From positions 124,001 through 188,000 of the forward strand of contig JADBXZ010000002.1 of the NCBI GenBank assembly GCA_020403265.1: 64,000 bases of DNA, in the 5' to 3' direction. This DNA is from Bacteroidota bacterium (GTDB lineage: Bacteria; Bacteroidota; Bacteroidia; B-17B0; Aurantibacillaceae). Made by a program: the position numbers and the translations under genes. Below are positions 35,823 to 45,891 of the stretch, piece by piece (position 1 is the stretch's first letter; every line of letters starts with the position of its first letter). The notes under the pieces were generated by a model. That model was not told where the DNA came from, searched no databases, and worked only from the letters and a program-made list of their open reading frames with translations.

Positions 35823-36632
35823 ATGAAAAACTTACTCATTTTTTTCACTATTTGTTTAATTGGCTGTAAATCTTCCGGTGATGATGAGATGAAAGTTGAT
35901 GATATAATAGAAAAAAAGGTAATTGAGAGTAAAATAAACGCTGAACAGGTTTTTTTAACATTGCCTGATCGAACAGAAATACTTAAACTTATTGATGAAA
36001 ATAAAATTACCTATAACGGGGACGTTCTTAACAACCCTATGGATGTTAAGAAATACACAAATGAGTTTTATAAAGGAATTAATTTAGGTATTTATGGTTC
36101 TGATCTAAATATCACAAATATTTTTGATCAAACACAAGAGAGTTTATTGTTTCTTGAAAGTGTAAATGTATTGGCTACACAAGTTGGCGTGAGCGATGCC
36201 TTTAATAAAAGTATGTTCGAACGTTTAGACAGCAATAAAGGCATTAAGGATTCAACTTTGGAAATTGTTTCTCAAGCATTCAAAAAAAGCGATGAAATCT
36301 TAAGATTAAACGGACGTGCTTCAACTTCTGCTTTAATATTGAGTGGCGCATGGGTGGAGGGGTTATACGTAGCTTGTGTGTTTGCTAACGAAATAAAAAC
36401 AGAAAATTTAATTAAAGCGGTAACAAAGCAAGATGAATCTTTACAAAATCTAATAATTATGCTTGAAGCTTGTGAGTTAGATGAGGCCTCTCAGTTTTTG
36501 GTTGTAGATCTTAAAAAGTTAAAGGCTTTATTTAAGGCACAAAAGGAAACTGGCTTAAACGATGTTGCATCAATCGGACCTATTTCGAATCAAATTACTG
36601 CCATTCGAACAAAGTTAATTTCTTCTAATTAG
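35823..36632 (+). CDS. Lipoprotein of unknown function
   Basis: The 269-residue protein has a lipoprotein signal with lipobox LIGC (cysteine 15), followed by a short acidic linker (GDDEMKVDDIIEKK) and a mostly helical domain. No catalytic motif is recognised. A helix-rich middle (FLESVNVLATQVGVSD, ASTSALILSGAWVEGLYVACVFA) suggests a soluble periplasmic or surface domain. It is flanked by a MORN-type protein upstream and by a convergent barrel protein. Its -7 element lies unusually close to the ATG. Confidence 0.75.
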   Translation: MKNLLIFFTICLIGCKSSGDDEMKVDDIIEKKVIESKINAEQVFLTLPDRTEILKLIDENKITYNGDVLNNPMDVKKYTNEFYKGINLGIYGSDLNITNIFDQTQESLLFLESVNVLATQVGVSDAFNKSMFERLDSNKGIKDSTLEIVSQAFKKSDEILRLNGRASTSALILSGAWVEGLYVACVFANEIKTENLIKAVTKQDESLQNLIIMLEACELDEASQFLVVDLKKLKALFKAQKETGLNDVASIGPISNQITAIRTKLISSN

Positions 36633-36637
36633 CTTCT

Positions 36638-37717
36638 CTAAGGAGAAACTAAATTCAGGCTAAAGTTAAAGTATAACGCACTGCTTAAACTATTATTCAA
36701 TAAATATGGTTTATCGCCAAACCCTCTATAAAATTCACCATTATCAATGTTCATGTTATAGTTAATTCTATATCCTGCCTGTAAACTAATCCAAATAAAT
36801 TTATATAAACTTCTTTCATAAGTTATTCTAGCTCTAATTTCACTTCTTCTTAATTGTAAGTTTTTATATTGTATTAGATTAAAATCATTTGTCATTTTGG
36901 TGAGTGCATATGAATTTCCTTCTAATTCAAACCCTGCAAATAACATGTTTCTGGCATTAAACGTGTACCTTACGTTAGCCCTTGCCGGCAATAACATTTC
37001 TATTCCCCATTTTTTATTTTTAAACGTGTAGTTGTATAAAAAAATTGGCAAATAATTAACTTCTCCTGCTCTGTAAGTTCTAGTAACACCAAATGCATAT
37101 TGCAATCTTTCGTGTGGTTTAAAGCCATATAACAATGCCCCACTTACTTTAAGTGCTTCGCTTATCGGAAATTCCGTTAATGCAAAATCACCGTTTAAAT
37201 CGAGGCTACTTTGTAATATCAAAAAATGCGTCTCATTAAGGGGTTTAAATAATGTTCCATTTAGCCCGTAGCTTCTCAGTCCATTCTTTGCAAGTGTGTA
37301 GTTAAATGGGTGAATATTGTTTATTGGCTCTTTAAAACGGTATTTAAAGTCTAGATAACTAAATCCTAAATTAAGTATCATTTTGTTGTTTGATATTACT
37401 GGGAAGTTTGCTGCTAATCTTACACCGCTATTGTTTAGAATTGTTGCTTGGTTACCATAAATATTATCAAATGTATCTAAACCAAGTTCATTATTGCCCA
37501 CATAATCATATCCAATACTAATTAACTTAGCCGGACTCAAGCCAACAATTTTTTGACTACAATACTTTTTTGTTACTACGGTTGATGTAGCTACTTCAAC
37601 ATTTGCGTATTGAGAAAAATCTTCTTCCTCAATTTTTTTAATACTGTCAATTGGTTGTTGTGCTCTGGCTATTGTAAGGTAGAAACTTCCAAGTAAGATT
37701 AAGCTTATTTTTTTCAT
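36638..37717 (-). CDS. Outer-membrane beta-barrel protein (DUF6268-like)
   Basis: ATG 37717 gives a signal peptide (MKKISLILLGSFYLTIARAQ) and a 359-residue protein; a start at 37747 would extend into the upstream gene. The mature protein shows long alternating strands typical of an outer-membrane barrel: GVRLAANFPVISNNKMILNLG, LLPARANVRYTFNARNMLFAG and the closing SALYFNFSLNLVSP. It resembles DUF6268 barrels, but the match is not certain. It shares an ATGA overlap with the DUF2147 gene, so both are in one operon. Confidence 0.7.
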   Translation of the reverse strand: MKKISLILLGSFYLTIARAQQPIDSIKKIEEEDFSQYANVEVATSTVVTKKYCSQKIVGLSPAKLISIGYDYVGNNELGLDTFDNIYGNQATILNNSGVRLAANFPVISNNKMILNLGFSYLDFKYRFKEPINNIHPFNYTLAKNGLRSYGLNGTLFKPLNETHFLILQSSLDLNGDFALTEFPISEALKVSGALLYGFKPHERLQYAFGVTRTYRAGEVNYLPIFLYNYTFKNKKWGIEMLLPARANVRYTFNARNMLFAGFELEGNSYALTKMTNDFNLIQYKNLQLRRSEIRARITYERSLYKFIWISLQAGYRINYNMNIDNGEFYRGFGDKPYLLNNSLSSALYFNFSLNLVSP

Positions 37718-38169
37718 TTTGTTTGTTTTAGAACAACGCGTTTCCATGTATCTGTTCTGCCAAAAAGCTGTACGCCAATGTATCCTCTTACTTGTATAGT
37801 ATTTTCATCTTCAAGATTAATTACACAATTATAGGTATTTCCATTCTCAGGGTCATATATCGTTCCTCCCGAATATTCGCCTTTTTCCTTGTACGAAAAA
37901 CCCAACAAGTTGTTTAATCCAAGTAATGGCATTGTTCTTTTTGTTTCTTCCGGATTATTTTTATCAACTTTTTTTTCTCCCTTTTCATCCAACGGATCTC
38001 TTAACCAAACTATTTTACCACCGTATTTGTCACCGTATTTTGTAACCTTAATTCTCGCTTTTCCGCTCCCCACTTCCCAAAGTCCTATAATTTTATCCCC
38101 TTCTAAAGTAGTCTGACTTTTATAACCTAATGTGATAAAGGTTAGCAATAATAAAACAAGTTTTTTCAT
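37714..38169 (-). CDS. DUF2147 secreted protein
   Basis: The ATG at 38169 opens a signal peptide (MKKLVLLLLTFITLGYKSQ), and the upstream in-frame ATGs at 38190/38184 fall next to the promoter. The 151-residue protein has the DUF2147 features: IIGLWEVGSGKARIKVTKYGD, GKIVWLRDPLDE, and GGTIYDPENGNTYNC followed by VRGYIGVQLFGRTDTWKR. The family folds as a small beta-barrel and is periplasmic; its function is not known. A promoter with near-ideal spacing lies 19-49 nt upstream. Confidence 0.88.
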   Translation of the reverse strand: MKKLVLLLLTFITLGYKSQTTLEGDKIIGLWEVGSGKARIKVTKYGDKYGGKIVWLRDPLDEKGEKKVDKNNPEETKRTMPLLGLNNLLGFSYKEKGEYSGGTIYDPENGNTYNCVINLEDENTIQVRGYIGVQLFGRTDTWKRVVLKQTK

Positions 38170-38187
38170 AGTTATAATTTTCATTAA

Positions 38188-38218
38188 CAAATATACTTAT
38201 TGTACAACTATAATCAAA
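38188..38218 (-). promoter_or_regulatory. Promoter (TTTG-N19-TATATTTG) for the DUF2147 gene
   Basis: Minus strand: TTTG (complement of CAAA at 38215-38218), a 19-nt spacer, and TATATTTG (38188-38195), an ideal Bacteroidota promoter. It ends 18 nt before the ATG and abuts the adhesin terminator. Confidence 0.72.
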
Positions 38219-38243
38219 AAAGGCAGCCTTTAGACTGCCTTTT
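38214..38243 (-). terminator. Rho-independent terminator of the SprB-repeat adhesin gene
   Basis: On the minus strand, the stem AAAAGGCAG/CTGCCTTTT (38235-38243 with 38218-38226) with an 8-nt loop is followed by a T run. It lies 18 nt after the adhesin stop codon and separates it from the DUF2147 operon. Confidence 0.85.
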
Positions 38244-38260
38244 CAAATTGATTAGTTTCC

Positions 38261-41200
38261 CTATTTTAACAAGGTCACATGACCTACGTATGTTTTCTTG
38301 TTACCTGCCAAATCGGTAATTAAAATTCGATAGATGTAAACACCATCCTGAGCTTGATTTTCGGCACCTTTGGCTTTGCCGTCCCAACCTTCTTTAAAGT
38401 TGGTGGTAGAATGAATTAACTCGCCCCAACGATCGTAAATTTCCATTCTAAATTGATTTTCATCTATACCAACACCAAACACTAAGAATCGGTCGTTTCT
38501 TCCATTTTGATCCGGTGTAAAGGCATTAGGAATGTAAACTGCCATCTCCGGTGTTATTTCAACCACACGCATAGCAGTATCTTTACAACCTTTTGAGTTA
38601 ATGGCTACTAAGTATACATTGTAATTTCCAACCATGTTATAAATGTGTGATGGATGGATGGCATTAGAGGTGTTGTTGTTAGAACTAAAATCACCAAAAT
38701 CCCAGAAGTAAGAACTTGCGCCGATTGATTGATTGGTAAAGGTGATAGTTGGCTCTAACAATGGTGCGCTGGTTGGATTGGCGTAAAAATCAGCAACCGG
38801 TACTGACCAGCTTTCTGCAGCAAATTGGTTGTTTAAAGCATTAAAACATCCTGTTTGTTGATTGGTTACAATAACATTGTAAGAGTAACTACCCGGAGCA
38901 AAGGTTTGGATCATTGGGTTGCCATTTGGATTATTAATGGTGGTTCCAGCAGATAAAGACCAGAAATAGTTTAAGTTTGTTTGATCAGATAAACCTGTGT
39001 ATTGAACCGTTAATGGCGCACAGCCTTTATTCATGGTGCTGGTTACGGACAAACTTGGAATTGGATTAACAAAAACACTAAACACAGCTGTTGATGAAGG
39101 TGTGTAAACACTACAACCATCAGTTATTGTAACTGTAAACGTGTTTGGGTTTGTTAAATAATTTGCATTAATTGTATTGCTTTGAGCAGTAGGATTTGGA
39201 ACGACACCTGTCCAGTTAAATGAGTATGGTCCACCGTTACCTGGTAATATCATCGTCGGACTTAATGCAACAGGCGTTTTATCACATAATGTATAAGAAG
39301 TTCCTATTATAGCCAAAGGAGGTCTAACATTAATAATACCGGGGTTAGCTTGCGCAGAGCAACCGTTAGCATCGATTACAAAAGCGGTGAATGTTGCGTT
39401 AGCGGTGTAAGTAGAGTTGATGATAGCGCCACCTGCGGTAGAAGAAGCAGTAGAGACCCCTGAAGCAAGATTAGTAAGGGTATAATTATAAGGAGCCGTG
39501 CCACCTGCAGCTTGCGCAAACACACTTGCATTGGCGCCATAACAAATAGTTTGAGGATTAGATACAGGTAAAGAAAGCGGTGCAGGTTGTGTGATTAAGA
39601 CGCTGGTAAAAGTTTTACACCCATTAGCATCAGTTAACTGTGCGGTATATGTACCAGGATTTAAGCCATTAATAACAGCGGAAGTTTGATTGTTAGGCGA
39701 CCAGCTGTAAGTAAAAGGAGCCACACCGGAAGCAGAAACACTAGCCGTACCATTAGCTTGTCCGTTACATAAGATGTTAGTGCTACTTGCAATTAAAGTA
39801 GGTAGAGGAGCAGCTGTAATAATAGCCGTAGCAGTAATCACACAACCCTTGTTGTCTGTTGTAGTTAACACCCATGTACCCGGCGATAAACTGTTGGCAT
39901 TGGCGCTTAACTGAGGACTAGGCGTGTTCCAGCTGTATCCATAAGGACTTGTGCCGCCACTAATACTAACGGAGGCTGTTCCATTGTTAAACGGTAAACA
40001 AGTAGCCTGAGTAGTAGAGGTGCTGTTGATGACTAAAGCACTAGGCTGTGTAATGTTATATACAGCGGTGGTAGAACAAGTCTGGGCATCCGTTACAACC
40101 AATGAATAGGTGCCGGCAGTTAAGTTGGTGATGATAGGGTTGGCCGGTTGCGCAGGGCTCCAAACAAGGTTGTAAAGCGGCGTACCCCCACTAATAGTTG
40201 TGTTAATAGAACCGTTATTTCCACCATTACAATTAATAGTTACCACTGTGTTGGTAGTAATTAATAAAGCGTTAGGCTGAGTTAAATTAACTGTAGAGGT
40301 ACTTGGACAATTATTAACATCTTTTACGACCACGGTATAAATACCAGGCGCAGCATTAGTTAAAGTAGCCGAAGTAGAACCACTAGGTGTCCAGCTGTAA
40401 GTATATAAACTATTACCACCGGCAGCTAATACAGTGGCCATTCCATTATTAGCACCACTGCAAGTTACATTGGTAAAGCCGCCAATAGCACTTACCACTT
40501 GAGTTGGCTGAACAATATTAAAGGTAGCGCTGGTGATACAATTAGCACCATCTTTAACAGTAACACTGTGTAAACCAAACGGTAAATTATTCACGCTACT
40601 GGTTGTCTGTGCCAGATAACTCCAAAGATATGTAATTGGGTTCACGTTACCGGTAGCTGTTACAGCAGCTATACCATTACTTTGTCCGTTACAAATAACA
40701 CTGGAACTGGATTGCGTTAAAATGGTAGGTCCTTGTATATCATTAATTGGAGCAATTGCGCTGGCGGTACAATTATTGGCATCAGTAACGGTAATGGTAT
40801 AAGTACCGGCTAACACATTTGTAATGCTTGAGTTTGTAAACAATGGATTACTGCTCCACTGATAAGTATAACCACCGGCACCACCACTCACAGCAACCGA
40901 AGCACTACCATTACTTTGATTACAGTTAGTGTTAACAATGTTAACAGCATTAGCAATTAAAGCAGCCGGCTGGCTAATCATCACAGTACGTGTTAAAGGG
41001 CAATTATTAGCGTCGGTTAAAGTAACCGTATGTATTTGAGAAGATGTGCCTGTGCTTGTAGGAACAGCTAGGTTAGTAGGATTAGGAACAGTTTGTAATC
41101 CTGGTTGCCATAAGAAATTAGGGATACCCATACCGCCGGAATAAGCGATGTTGGCAGCACCATTGTTTAAGCCGTTACAAGTAACATTAGAGCTGGTAAT

Positions 41201-44200
41201 AGTAGCAGATAAACCGGCAGGTTGAATAATGGCCACAGATGTAGTTGCCACACAACCTTTAGAATCGGTGATGGTAACAGTGTAAGGTCCTGCGGCTAAT
41301 CCGGTAGCAGTTGCTACAGACTGTGTATTACTCCAAGCATAACTATAAGCCGGTGTGCCACCGCTAGGAGCAGCAGTAGCAAAACCATTAGAGCCACCTG
41401 CACAGCTAACGCTTCCGGTTGCGCTAATACTTACGGTTAATAAAGCAGGTTGCGTGAGTGTAAACACATGTGTTGCTATACATGTATTTTGATCTGTAGC
41501 CGTTAAAGTATAAGTTAAAGCCTGTAAGCCGGTAGCTGTTTGCGTAGTAATAGGCACAGGTCCACCCATGTAAACATAAGATACAGCACCTACGGCATTG
41601 GTAGCACTGGCAATGGCAATACCATTAGCGGAGTTAAAACAGCTTAAATTGGTAGTTGTGGCACTGGTTAATAAAGGATTAGGGTTAGCTAAGTTAACCG
41701 AGCCACTAATAACACAACCATTGTTGTCGGTTACAGTAACGTTATAATTACCGGCGCCCATACCGCTTGGTGTGGCAGAAGTAGGTCCGGTTCCCGGAGC
41801 AGGTAACCAGGCATAGCTATATGGCCCTGTACCACCGGCTACACCGGCATTAGCCGATCCATTGGTAGCGTTAAAACATTTAGGATTGGTTCCGCTTACA
41901 TTAAGGGTTAAAGAGCTAGGTTGGGTAATGGTAACACTGGTAGAAGTAATACAACCGGCAGCATCGGTTGCAACAACGGTGTATACCCCTGCGCTTAAAT
42001 TAGTAGCAATCCCTGTGTTTTGTCCGTTACTCCAGTTAAAGGTTGGGAAACCCGGTCCGGCAGTTCCACCGGTAACTTGTGAAGAAGCAATACCATTATT
42101 ACCACCAAAGCAACTCACGTTGGTTTGGCTTAAAATAGAGATACTTGGGCCGGAAGCATTCGGAATGGTTGCTGCTAATGTTTGTAAACAGTTGTTGTTG
42201 TCTTTTACTTGAATCGTATAGGTACCTGCAAAAAGACTTGTTAGGTTGCTGGTATTGCCTGCTCCGTTAACCCCTGTGCTCCAAGTATAAGTATAAGGAG
42301 CTGTACCCCCGCTTAAGGTAGCGCTTACAGCACCGTTACTTTGATTACAAGCAGCAGTTAAGGTATTGGTAACAATGGTAATAGAACTTGGCTGAGTGAT
42401 ATTTACAGTTTGTGTGGCGGTACATCCATTGGCATCTGTAACGGTACAACTGTAGTTACCTGCAATTAAACCACCTACGGTATTGGTAGTTGCTCCACCA
42501 GGATTCCAGAGGTAAGTAAAACCAGGTGTTCCACCACTGATAACATTAGTAGTGGCAGTTCCGGTAGCTGTATTAAAGCAAGCAGCCGGATTAGCTGTTC
42601 CGCCAAGCGTTAGTAAAGCAGGTTGTGTAATGGTTCCAACGGTGCTTGATTTACAGCCAAAGAAATCGGTGACTGTTACGGTGTAATTACCCGGAGCTAA
42701 ACCGCCTGCCACTTGATTGGTTGAACCATTAGACCAACTATAGGTTAATGGCGCTGTTCCACCCACCATGTTGGCGGTTAAACTGCCGTTGGCAGCACCA
42801 AAACAACTCACATGCGTGGTGTTTGTTATAACAGCTGTACCGCTTAATGCGGCAGTAACATTAGCTACTGCAGTTAAGGTACAGTTTTTATTGTCTTTAA
42901 TAGTTACGGTGTAATTACCGGATGTAACACCTGTAGTTACAGCATTATTGCCTCCCACCGGTAACCATGTGTAAGTGTAAATTGGTGTTCCGCCACCAAC
43001 TGTAACACTTGCTACACCATTAGGTGCGCTGCAGTTAGCAGCAGTAGTGCTTACAATGGCGTTTAATGCCGGAGGTTGACCCACGGCAATGGTTTGACTG
43101 GCTGTACAGCCTTTGTTGTCAACAACGGTTACGTTATAGTTGTTAGCTGTAATGTTAGTTGTAAAGGTACCGCTGGCTTGGTTAGCTCCTCCATTTAAGT
43201 TGTATTGGTAAGGCCCTGTTCCACCACTACCGTTAACTGTAATGGTTCCGTTATTACCTCCAAAGCAACTTGTAGATTGACTGCTTACAGCCAGTGTAAC
43301 TTGTGTAGGTTGTGTTAAGGTGTTGGTAATAGTTGCAACACAACCTGCAGCGTCGGTTACGTTAACTGTGTAGTTGCCTGCGGGTAATCCGGTAAAGTTA
43401 CCAAATCCGTTGGTGATGTTACCCGGTGTAAGTGTGTAACTGTAACCTGGTGTACCACCGGATGTACTAACACTGAATGAACCATTGCTTCCACCAAAAC
43501 AACTTACATTACTGCTGGTTGCTAAAGCTGAAGCCGGGCTACCGGTATTACCGATAATATAATTAACGGTTAAAGTACAACCGTTTACATCCTGAATAAC
43601 AACATTTTTAGGACCGGCTGTTTGACCTGTACTGATGGTTGAACCACCAAAACCTGATCCGTTAAAGTTGTATTGGTAAGCTGGTGAACCACCTGATACG
43701 CCACTCACCGTTGCGCTACCGTTAGCGTTACCACACGCCGCATTACTTACCGTAACAATCGCTGCGGTTGGTCCACTTACGGTTGGAATGTTAGCTGTAA
43801 CACTATACGTACAGCCATTAGCATCTTTTACCGTAATTGTTTTTGGCCCGGCTGCTAAGCTGTTAACAACACTTGTACTGGTTACACCATTTAAACTAAA
43901 CGTATAAGCCGGCGTACCGCCCGTTACACCTGTTACACCTAAAATACCCGTGTTTGCAATACAACTCGTTGCACTCGTTGTAAATGTTAAATTTGTTGGG
44001 CCAGGAAAACTAGCAATCGTAACAGTTTTAGTAAATAAGCAATTATTAACATCTCTTACACCAATTGTATAAGTTCCGGGAGCTAAACCGGTTAAAGGTG
44101 GCGTTGTAGTAAATAAGCCACCGTTTACATTATAGCTGTAGGTTGGCGAGCCACCGGTAACGGCTCCAAGTCCTATGGCGCCATTATTTAAACCACATGT

Positions 44201-45721
44201 AGCATTAGTGAAAGTGGTGGCTAAAGCTGTAATGCCCGGAGAGTTACCAATTGGAACACTCATAGTAAAGGTACAACCAAAATTATTTGTTAAACCAATA
44301 ATAGCAGTCCCTGCGGGAACATTATTAACGGTTTGCCCAGTAACAGTACCTAAGTTGCTGGTATAACTTGTAATGGTTTGCCCGAGTGGACTGGTGTTGT
44401 TAATTACAATGATACCATTTGGGTTGCCACAGTTAGCATTAGTAAAGTTATTGGTGGCAGATGGCTGGGGATTAACGGTAACCACATTTTGGGCTGTTGC
44501 TGTACAACCGGCATTGGTTACAGTATGTACTACAGTGAAAACACCTGCTGCGCTAAAACTACCTGCATAATTTGCTGTTCCTCCTACTGCTGGTGCACCA
44601 ACAGATGGATTGAAGCTGTAACTATGCACACCAACGCCACTTGCAGCATTAAAATTATAATTGTTACCACTTAAACATTGTGTTGCAAGTGGGATATTAA
44701 ATAATGCATTTGGACCAGCGTTTACAGTAACACTTGTGGTAACTGTATGACTACAAACACCGTTGGAGACGACATGCGTGACGACATACGCTCCGGGATT
44801 GGCAAAGGTCATGCTAGGATTTGCTGCGTTTGGTGTAGCGTTTGTGACCCCGGCAGCAGGAGCTGCTGACCAAGTGTGAGTTACGCCGGCCGAACCAGTA
44901 TGTGTAAAATTAATTGCGTTACCTGTACAAATGGTTGGATTATTAGGTGTAAAAGCGGCATTAGGCGTAACACCAACATTGATTGTAATTGTTCTAGTAA
45001 CAGGAGTTTTACAAGTAGCACTCATGGTTACAGAATATGTGGTAGTTGTTCCTGGGCTAACAACAATACTGGAGGCAGAAGTTGAACCACCAGGACTCCA
45101 CAAGAATGAATTTACTCCACAAGAACTACTAGCAGTATTTGTAATAGCAATAGTTGTTGCTCCTGGAGGGCAATAATTTGGCGGAGTTGCAACTAAACTA
45201 AAGTTTAAAGGTGTTGCAACACCGGGCACAACAAATGATTGAACGGCGCTCCAAGGTCCTGTAGGAGGATTGGCAGTTGATCCCCCGAGATATTCCCGGA
45301 CCGCAACAAAGTATGTTTGGCCGGGACAAAGATTCGTAAACGGAATAAAGATAGAGTGGTAGGGTTCCAAAACGCAATTATCACCGTTCCAATTACCTGT
45401 AGTATAAGCTGGAATATTTAACAAAGAATTATACCAAGGATGCGAATTATAGTTAACAATTGCTGGAGTAGACCAACCATCCAAAATAGCTTGAAGTGTG
45501 GCTGGAGGAATGGCTGTTAACCCAGCAGCAGTACATGCTATTTCTGCTTGCATCCAATAAGGACCGCAACCACAAGTACTCCCATTAGAAGAGCCGTTAA
45601 TTGTCACACCTGTTGCGCCAACAGTTATATTCAAACCGGAAATAGCTAAACCATGACAGGCTTTTGATTGATAAAAGAAAAAGGTTAAAAAAAAGATGGT
45701 AATGGGGACTAATTTTTTCAT
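38261..45721 (-). CDS. Giant SprB-repeat adhesin with PKD domains and T9SS type B/gliding-motility C-terminus
   Basis: The 2486-residue protein starts with a signal peptide (MKKLVPITIFFLTFFFYQSKA). Residues 22-170 form a unique N-terminal domain with several cysteines, followed by two PKD-like Ig domains (about 250-420). About 21 tandem SprB-type repeats follow (421-2047, ~77 residues each), then one more divergent repeat and Ig/PKD modules (WDFGDFSSNNNTSNAIHPSHIY). The C-terminal region reads YIPNAFTPDQNGRNDRFLVFG and DRWGELIHSTTNFKEGWDGK, the type B sorting/gliding-motility-associated domain. It is therefore exported by the Sec system and then by T9SS to the surface, where proteins of this design act as adhesins or gliding factors. 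A full T9SS should exist elsewhere on the chromosome. The gene stands alone with its own terminator. Confidence 0.95.
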   Translation of the reverse strand: MKKLVPITIFFLTFFFYQSKACHGLAISGLNITVGATGVTINGSSNGSTCGCGPYWMQAEIACTAAGLTAIPPATLQAILDGWSTPAIVNYNSHPWYNSLLNIPAYTTGNWNGDNCVLEPYHSIFIPFTNLCPGQTYFVAVREYLGGSTANPPTGPWSAVQSFVVPGVATPLNFSLVATPPNYCPPGATTIAITNTASSSCGVNSFLWSPGGSTSASSIVVSPGTTTTYSVTMSATCKTPVTRTITINVGVTPNAAFTPNNPTICTGNAINFTHTGSAGVTHTWSAAPAAGVTNATPNAANPSMTFANPGAYVVTHVVSNGVCSHTVTTSVTVNAGPNALFNIPLATQCLSGNNYNFNAASGVGVHSYSFNPSVGAPAVGGTANYAGSFSAAGVFTVVHTVTNAGCTATAQNVVTVNPQPSATNNFTNANCGNPNGIIVINNTSPLGQTITSYTSNLGTVTGQTVNNVPAGTAIIGLTNNFGCTFTMSVPIGNSPGITALATTFTNATCGLNNGAIGLGAVTGGSPTYSYNVNGGLFTTTPPLTGLAPGTYTIGVRDVNNCLFTKTVTIASFPGPTNLTFTTSATSCIANTGILGVTGVTGGTPAYTFSLNGVTSTSVVNSLAAGPKTITVKDANGCTYSVTANIPTVSGPTAAIVTVSNAACGNANGSATVSGVSGGSPAYQYNFNGSGFGGSTISTGQTAGPKNVVIQDVNGCTLTVNYIIGNTGSPASALATSSNVSCFGGSNGSFSVSTSGGTPGYSYTLTPGNITNGFGNFTGLPAGNYTVNVTDAAGCVATITNTLTQPTQVTLAVSSQSTSCFGGNNGTITVNGSGGTGPYQYNLNGGANQASGTFTTNITANNYNVTVVDNKGCTASQTIAVGQPPALNAIVSTTAANCSAPNGVASVTVGGGTPIYTYTWLPVGGNNAVTTGVTSGNYTVTIKDNKNCTLTAVANVTAALSGTAVITNTTHVSCFGAANGSLTANMVGGTAPLTYSWSNGSTNQVAGGLAPGNYTVTVTDFFGCKSSTVGTITQPALLTLGGTANPAACFNTATGTATTNVISGGTPGFTYLWNPGGATTNTVGGLIAGNYSCTVTDANGCTATQTVNITQPSSITIVTNTLTAACNQSNGAVSATLSGGTAPYTYTWSTGVNGAGNTSNLTSLFAGTYTIQVKDNNNCLQTLAATIPNASGPSISILSQTNVSCFGGNNGIASSQVTGGTAGPGFPTFNWSNGQNTGIATNLSAGVYTVVATDAAGCITSTSVTITQPSSLTLNVSGTNPKCFNATNGSANAGVAGGTGPYSYAWLPAPGTGPTSATPSGMGAGNYNVTVTDNNGCVISGSVNLANPNPLLTSATTTNLSCFNSANGIAIASATNAVGAVSYVYMGGPVPITTQTATGLQALTYTLTATDQNTCIATHVFTLTQPALLTVSISATGSVSCAGGSNGFATAAPSGGTPAYSYAWSNTQSVATATGLAAGPYTVTITDSKGCVATTSVAIIQPAGLSATITSSNVTCNGLNNGAANIAYSGGMGIPNFLWQPGLQTVPNPTNLAVPTSTGTSSQIHTVTLTDANNCPLTRTVMISQPAALIANAVNIVNTNCNQSNGSASVAVSGGAGGYTYQWSSNPLFTNSSITNVLAGTYTITVTDANNCTASAIAPINDIQGPTILTQSSSSVICNGQSNGIAAVTATGNVNPITYLWSYLAQTTSSVNNLPFGLHSVTVKDGANCITSATFNIVQPTQVVSAIGGFTNVTCSGANNGMATVLAAGGNSLYTYSWTPSGSTSATLTNAAPGIYTVVVKDVNNCPSTSTVNLTQPNALLITTNTVVTINCNGGNNGSINTTISGGTPLYNLVWSPAQPANPIITNLTAGTYSLVVTDAQTCSTTAVYNITQPSALVINSTSTTQATCLPFNNGTASVSISGGTSPYGYSWNTPSPQLSANANSLSPGTWVLTTTDNKGCVITATAIITAAPLPTLIASSTNILCNGQANGTASVSASGVAPFTYSWSPNNQTSAVINGLNPGTYTAQLTDANGCKTFTSVLITQPAPLSLPVSNPQTICYGANASVFAQAAGGTAPYNYTLTNLASGVSTASSTAGGAIINSTYTANATFTAFVIDANGCSAQANPGIINVRPPLAIIGTSYTLCDKTPVALSPTMILPGNGGPYSFNWTGVVPNPTAQSNTINANYLTNPNTFTVTITDGCSVYTPSSTAVFSVFVNPIPSLSVTSTMNKGCAPLTVQYTGLSDQTNLNYFWSLSAGTTINNPNGNPMIQTFAPGSYSYNVIVTNQQTGCFNALNNQFAAESWSVPVADFYANPTSAPLLEPTITFTNQSIGASSYFWDFGDFSSNNNTSNAIHPSHIYNMVGNYNVYLVAINSKGCKDTAMRVVEITPEMAVYIPNAFTPDQNGRNDRFLVFGVGIDENQFRMEIYDRWGELIHSTTNFKEGWDGKAKGAENQAQDGVYIYRILITDLAGNKKTYVGHVTLLK
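39581..44461 (-). repeat. About 21 tandem SprB-type repeat units (coding)
   Basis: Each unit is about 231 bp and encodes the pattern (S/N)xxCFGGxNGxxxxxxxGGTxPYxYxW...GLxxGxYTVxVTDxxGCxxxxxxxIxQP. Unit boundaries are counted from the conserved Cys-containing start. The units differ from each other at many positions, so they are old duplications rather than a recent expansion. The high content of Thr, Asn, Gly and Ser makes long open frames on the other strand, which are artefacts. Confidence 0.88.
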
Positions 45722-45819
45722 GCTTAAAATTTTGTTAAATTTAATAGAATAGAGTGAAACGAAGTGTTTTTTTACTCGTTAAAACCTACGATTCACTCAA
45801 TAACTTGGGTTTTTATGAA

Positions 45820-45827
45820 CAAAACTA
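45820..45827 (-). promoter_or_regulatory. Candidate -7 element for the adhesin gene
   Basis: The minus strand reads TAGTTTTG (TANNTTTG), about 98 nt upstream of the adhesin ATG; no clear -33 element. The remainder of the 170-nt gap shows no gene. Confidence 0.3.
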
Positions 45828-45891
45828 TAGGTTGTTAATTAAGAGGAGTTTTTGAAATTAAAAAATAAAAGAAGAACCTGAGGCGAGATAT

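Noticed and set aside
36633-36660. Short hairpin TTCTC/GAGAA between two convergent genes
   Set aside because: A 5-bp stem without a T run is too weak to call as a terminator.
39581-44461. Regular repeats that might be taken for a CRISPR array
   Set aside because: The repeats are 231-bp protein-coding units of SprB type that diverge from each other; there are no short identical repeats and spacers, and no cas genes.
41862-45176. Several plus-strand open frames (63-116 codons) inside the adhesin gene
   Set aside because: They lie opposite the Thr/Asn/Gly-rich SprB repeats, have repetitive composition and no signal or motif, and are shadows of the real minus-strand frame.
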